Below the pieces are notes generated by a model. It worked only from the letters and a program-made list of their open reading frames with translations. It was not told the origin of the DNA and made no database searches. This document shows positions 63,452-64,000 of a stretch of 64,000 nt of DNA, one piece after another. A program made the position numbers and the translations under genes. Source of the stretch: Hydrogenophaga sp. SL48 (GTDB taxonomy: Bacteria > Pseudomonadota > Gammaproteobacteria > Burkholderiales > Burkholderiaceae_C); the NCBI RefSeq assembly GCF_021729865.1, contig NZ_CP063400.1, positions 2,418,001 to 2,482,000 of the forward strand. The letters are read 5' to 3'. The stretch's first letter is position 1, and each line of letters opens with the position of its first letter.

Positions 63452-64000
63452 TCACTCCTTGCCGGCGGTCTTGGCCAGAAACGCTTCCACCGAAGCGCGG
63501 TGCTCGCTGCTGGTGTAGCAGATGCCCTGCGCCTGGCTGCCCTGCGCGAACACGTCGTGCGAGGTCAGCTCGAAGCTCTGGTTGAGGATGGTCTTGGTCA
63601 GCGCGATGGCCGTGCTCGACGCCTGGCTCAGCTCGGCGGCCCAGGCCTGCGCGTCGGCCAGCAGCGTGTCCGCGCTGGTCTTGCGGTCCACGATGCCCAG
63701 CGCCAGCGCTTCATCCACCTTGACCTGGCGGCCTGTGAAGATGAGTTCCTTGGCCTTGGCCAGGCCCACGCGGCGCGGCAGGAAGTACATGCCGCCGCCA
63801 TCCGGGATGATGCCGCGCAGCACATACGACCAGGCGAAGCTCGCCCACTCGCTGGCGATGATGAAGTCGCAGGCCAGCGCCGTGTCGGCGCCCAGGCCCG
63901 AGGCCACGCCGTTCACGGCGGCGATCACCGGCTTGGGGCAGGTGTGCAGCAGCGATTGCGTGTGGTGCACGCGCTGCTGGCGGTGCCAGCCGTTGAAGCC
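63452..64000 (-). CDS. Enoyl-CoA hydratase (5' part outside window)
   Basis: The visible 182 residues are the C-terminal part of a crotonase-family protein. The frame is open to the right edge. PKPVIAAVNGVASGLGADTALACD is the oxyanion segment, WSYVLRGIIPDGGGMYFLPRRVGLAKAKELIF the region that holds the catalytic acid in other members; here Asp (PDGG) is at that place. It hydrates a double bond of an acyl-CoA. It ends 5 bases before the synthetase start and shares its ribosome site. Confidence 0.88.
   Translation of the reverse strand, partial: GFNGWHRQQRVHHTQSLLHTCPKPVIAAVNGVASGLGADTALACDFIIASEWASFAWSYVLRGIIPDGGGMYFLPRRVGLAKAKELIFTGRQVKVDEALALGIVDRKTSADTLLADAQAWAAELSQASSTAIALTKTILNQSFELTSHDVFAQGSQAQGICYTSSEHRASVEAFLAKTAGKE

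Overview
The window is GC-rich, densely packed chromosomal DNA. It most likely comes from a betaproteobacterium of the order Burkholderiales, probably Comamonadaceae (Hydrogenophaga/Acidovorax-like). This is inferred from many Bug-type solute receptors, Omp32-type porins, TctABC, PcaF-type thiolase, a DUF1045 phosphonate gene and GC-rich stop-codon-proximal repeats. I see no phage, IS element, CRISPR array or rRNA operon.

Region 1 (1-18070) is a phosphonate island. A minus-strand run phnG-H-I-J-O-K-L-M encodes the C-P lyase core, with most genes joined by ATGA-type overlaps. It is followed by phnC-D-E and an MFS transporter. Divergent from phnG is phnF-DUF1045-phnN-hexapeptide transferase-EEP phosphatase. 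A second, divergent set (phnD-phnC-phnE and a phnM paralogue) lies at 1-3423. PhnF-type operators (GTCTAGAC and relatives) and Pho-box-like repeats sit in front of these units. A gene-free block (3424-4005) holds two large hairpin-forming inverted repeats.

Region 2 (18315-30534) is mixed housekeeping: a small conserved-looking protein behind a Pho-box-like site, an exported phytase-like protein, a porin, UvrD, GMP reductase with a leader hairpin, an esterase, a FadR-type regulator with a strong palindromic operator, a 3-hydroxyisobutyrate-dehydrogenase-like enzyme and an orphan MotA/MotB pair, then tRNA-Ala(CGC).

Region 3 (30841-38657) is a carboxylate uptake region: HutC-type regulator, Bug receptor and amidohydrolase, then the complete tctD-tctE-tctC-tctB-tctA system with a response-regulator box and -10 in front of tctC.

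Region 4 (38709-56518) is a catabolic cluster: alpha/beta hydrolases, four more Bug receptors, a family III CoA-transferase, a Gts/Mal-type sugar ABC transporter, a cupin, a leaderless ModA-like protein, a porin, a GH3 glycosidase and a LysR regulator. Three 46-bp promoter elements of one design precede the cupin gene, a Bug gene and the porin gene, suggesting one regulon.

Region 5 (56574-64000) is a minus-strand beta-oxidation-like operon: enoyl-CoA hydratase (cut by the window edge), ADP-forming acyl-CoA synthetase, FadB/J-like fusion enzyme, MmgE/PrpD protein and PcaF-type thiolase. Five copies of a structured repeat lie directly after stop codons throughout the window, always in the same orientation relative to the gene.
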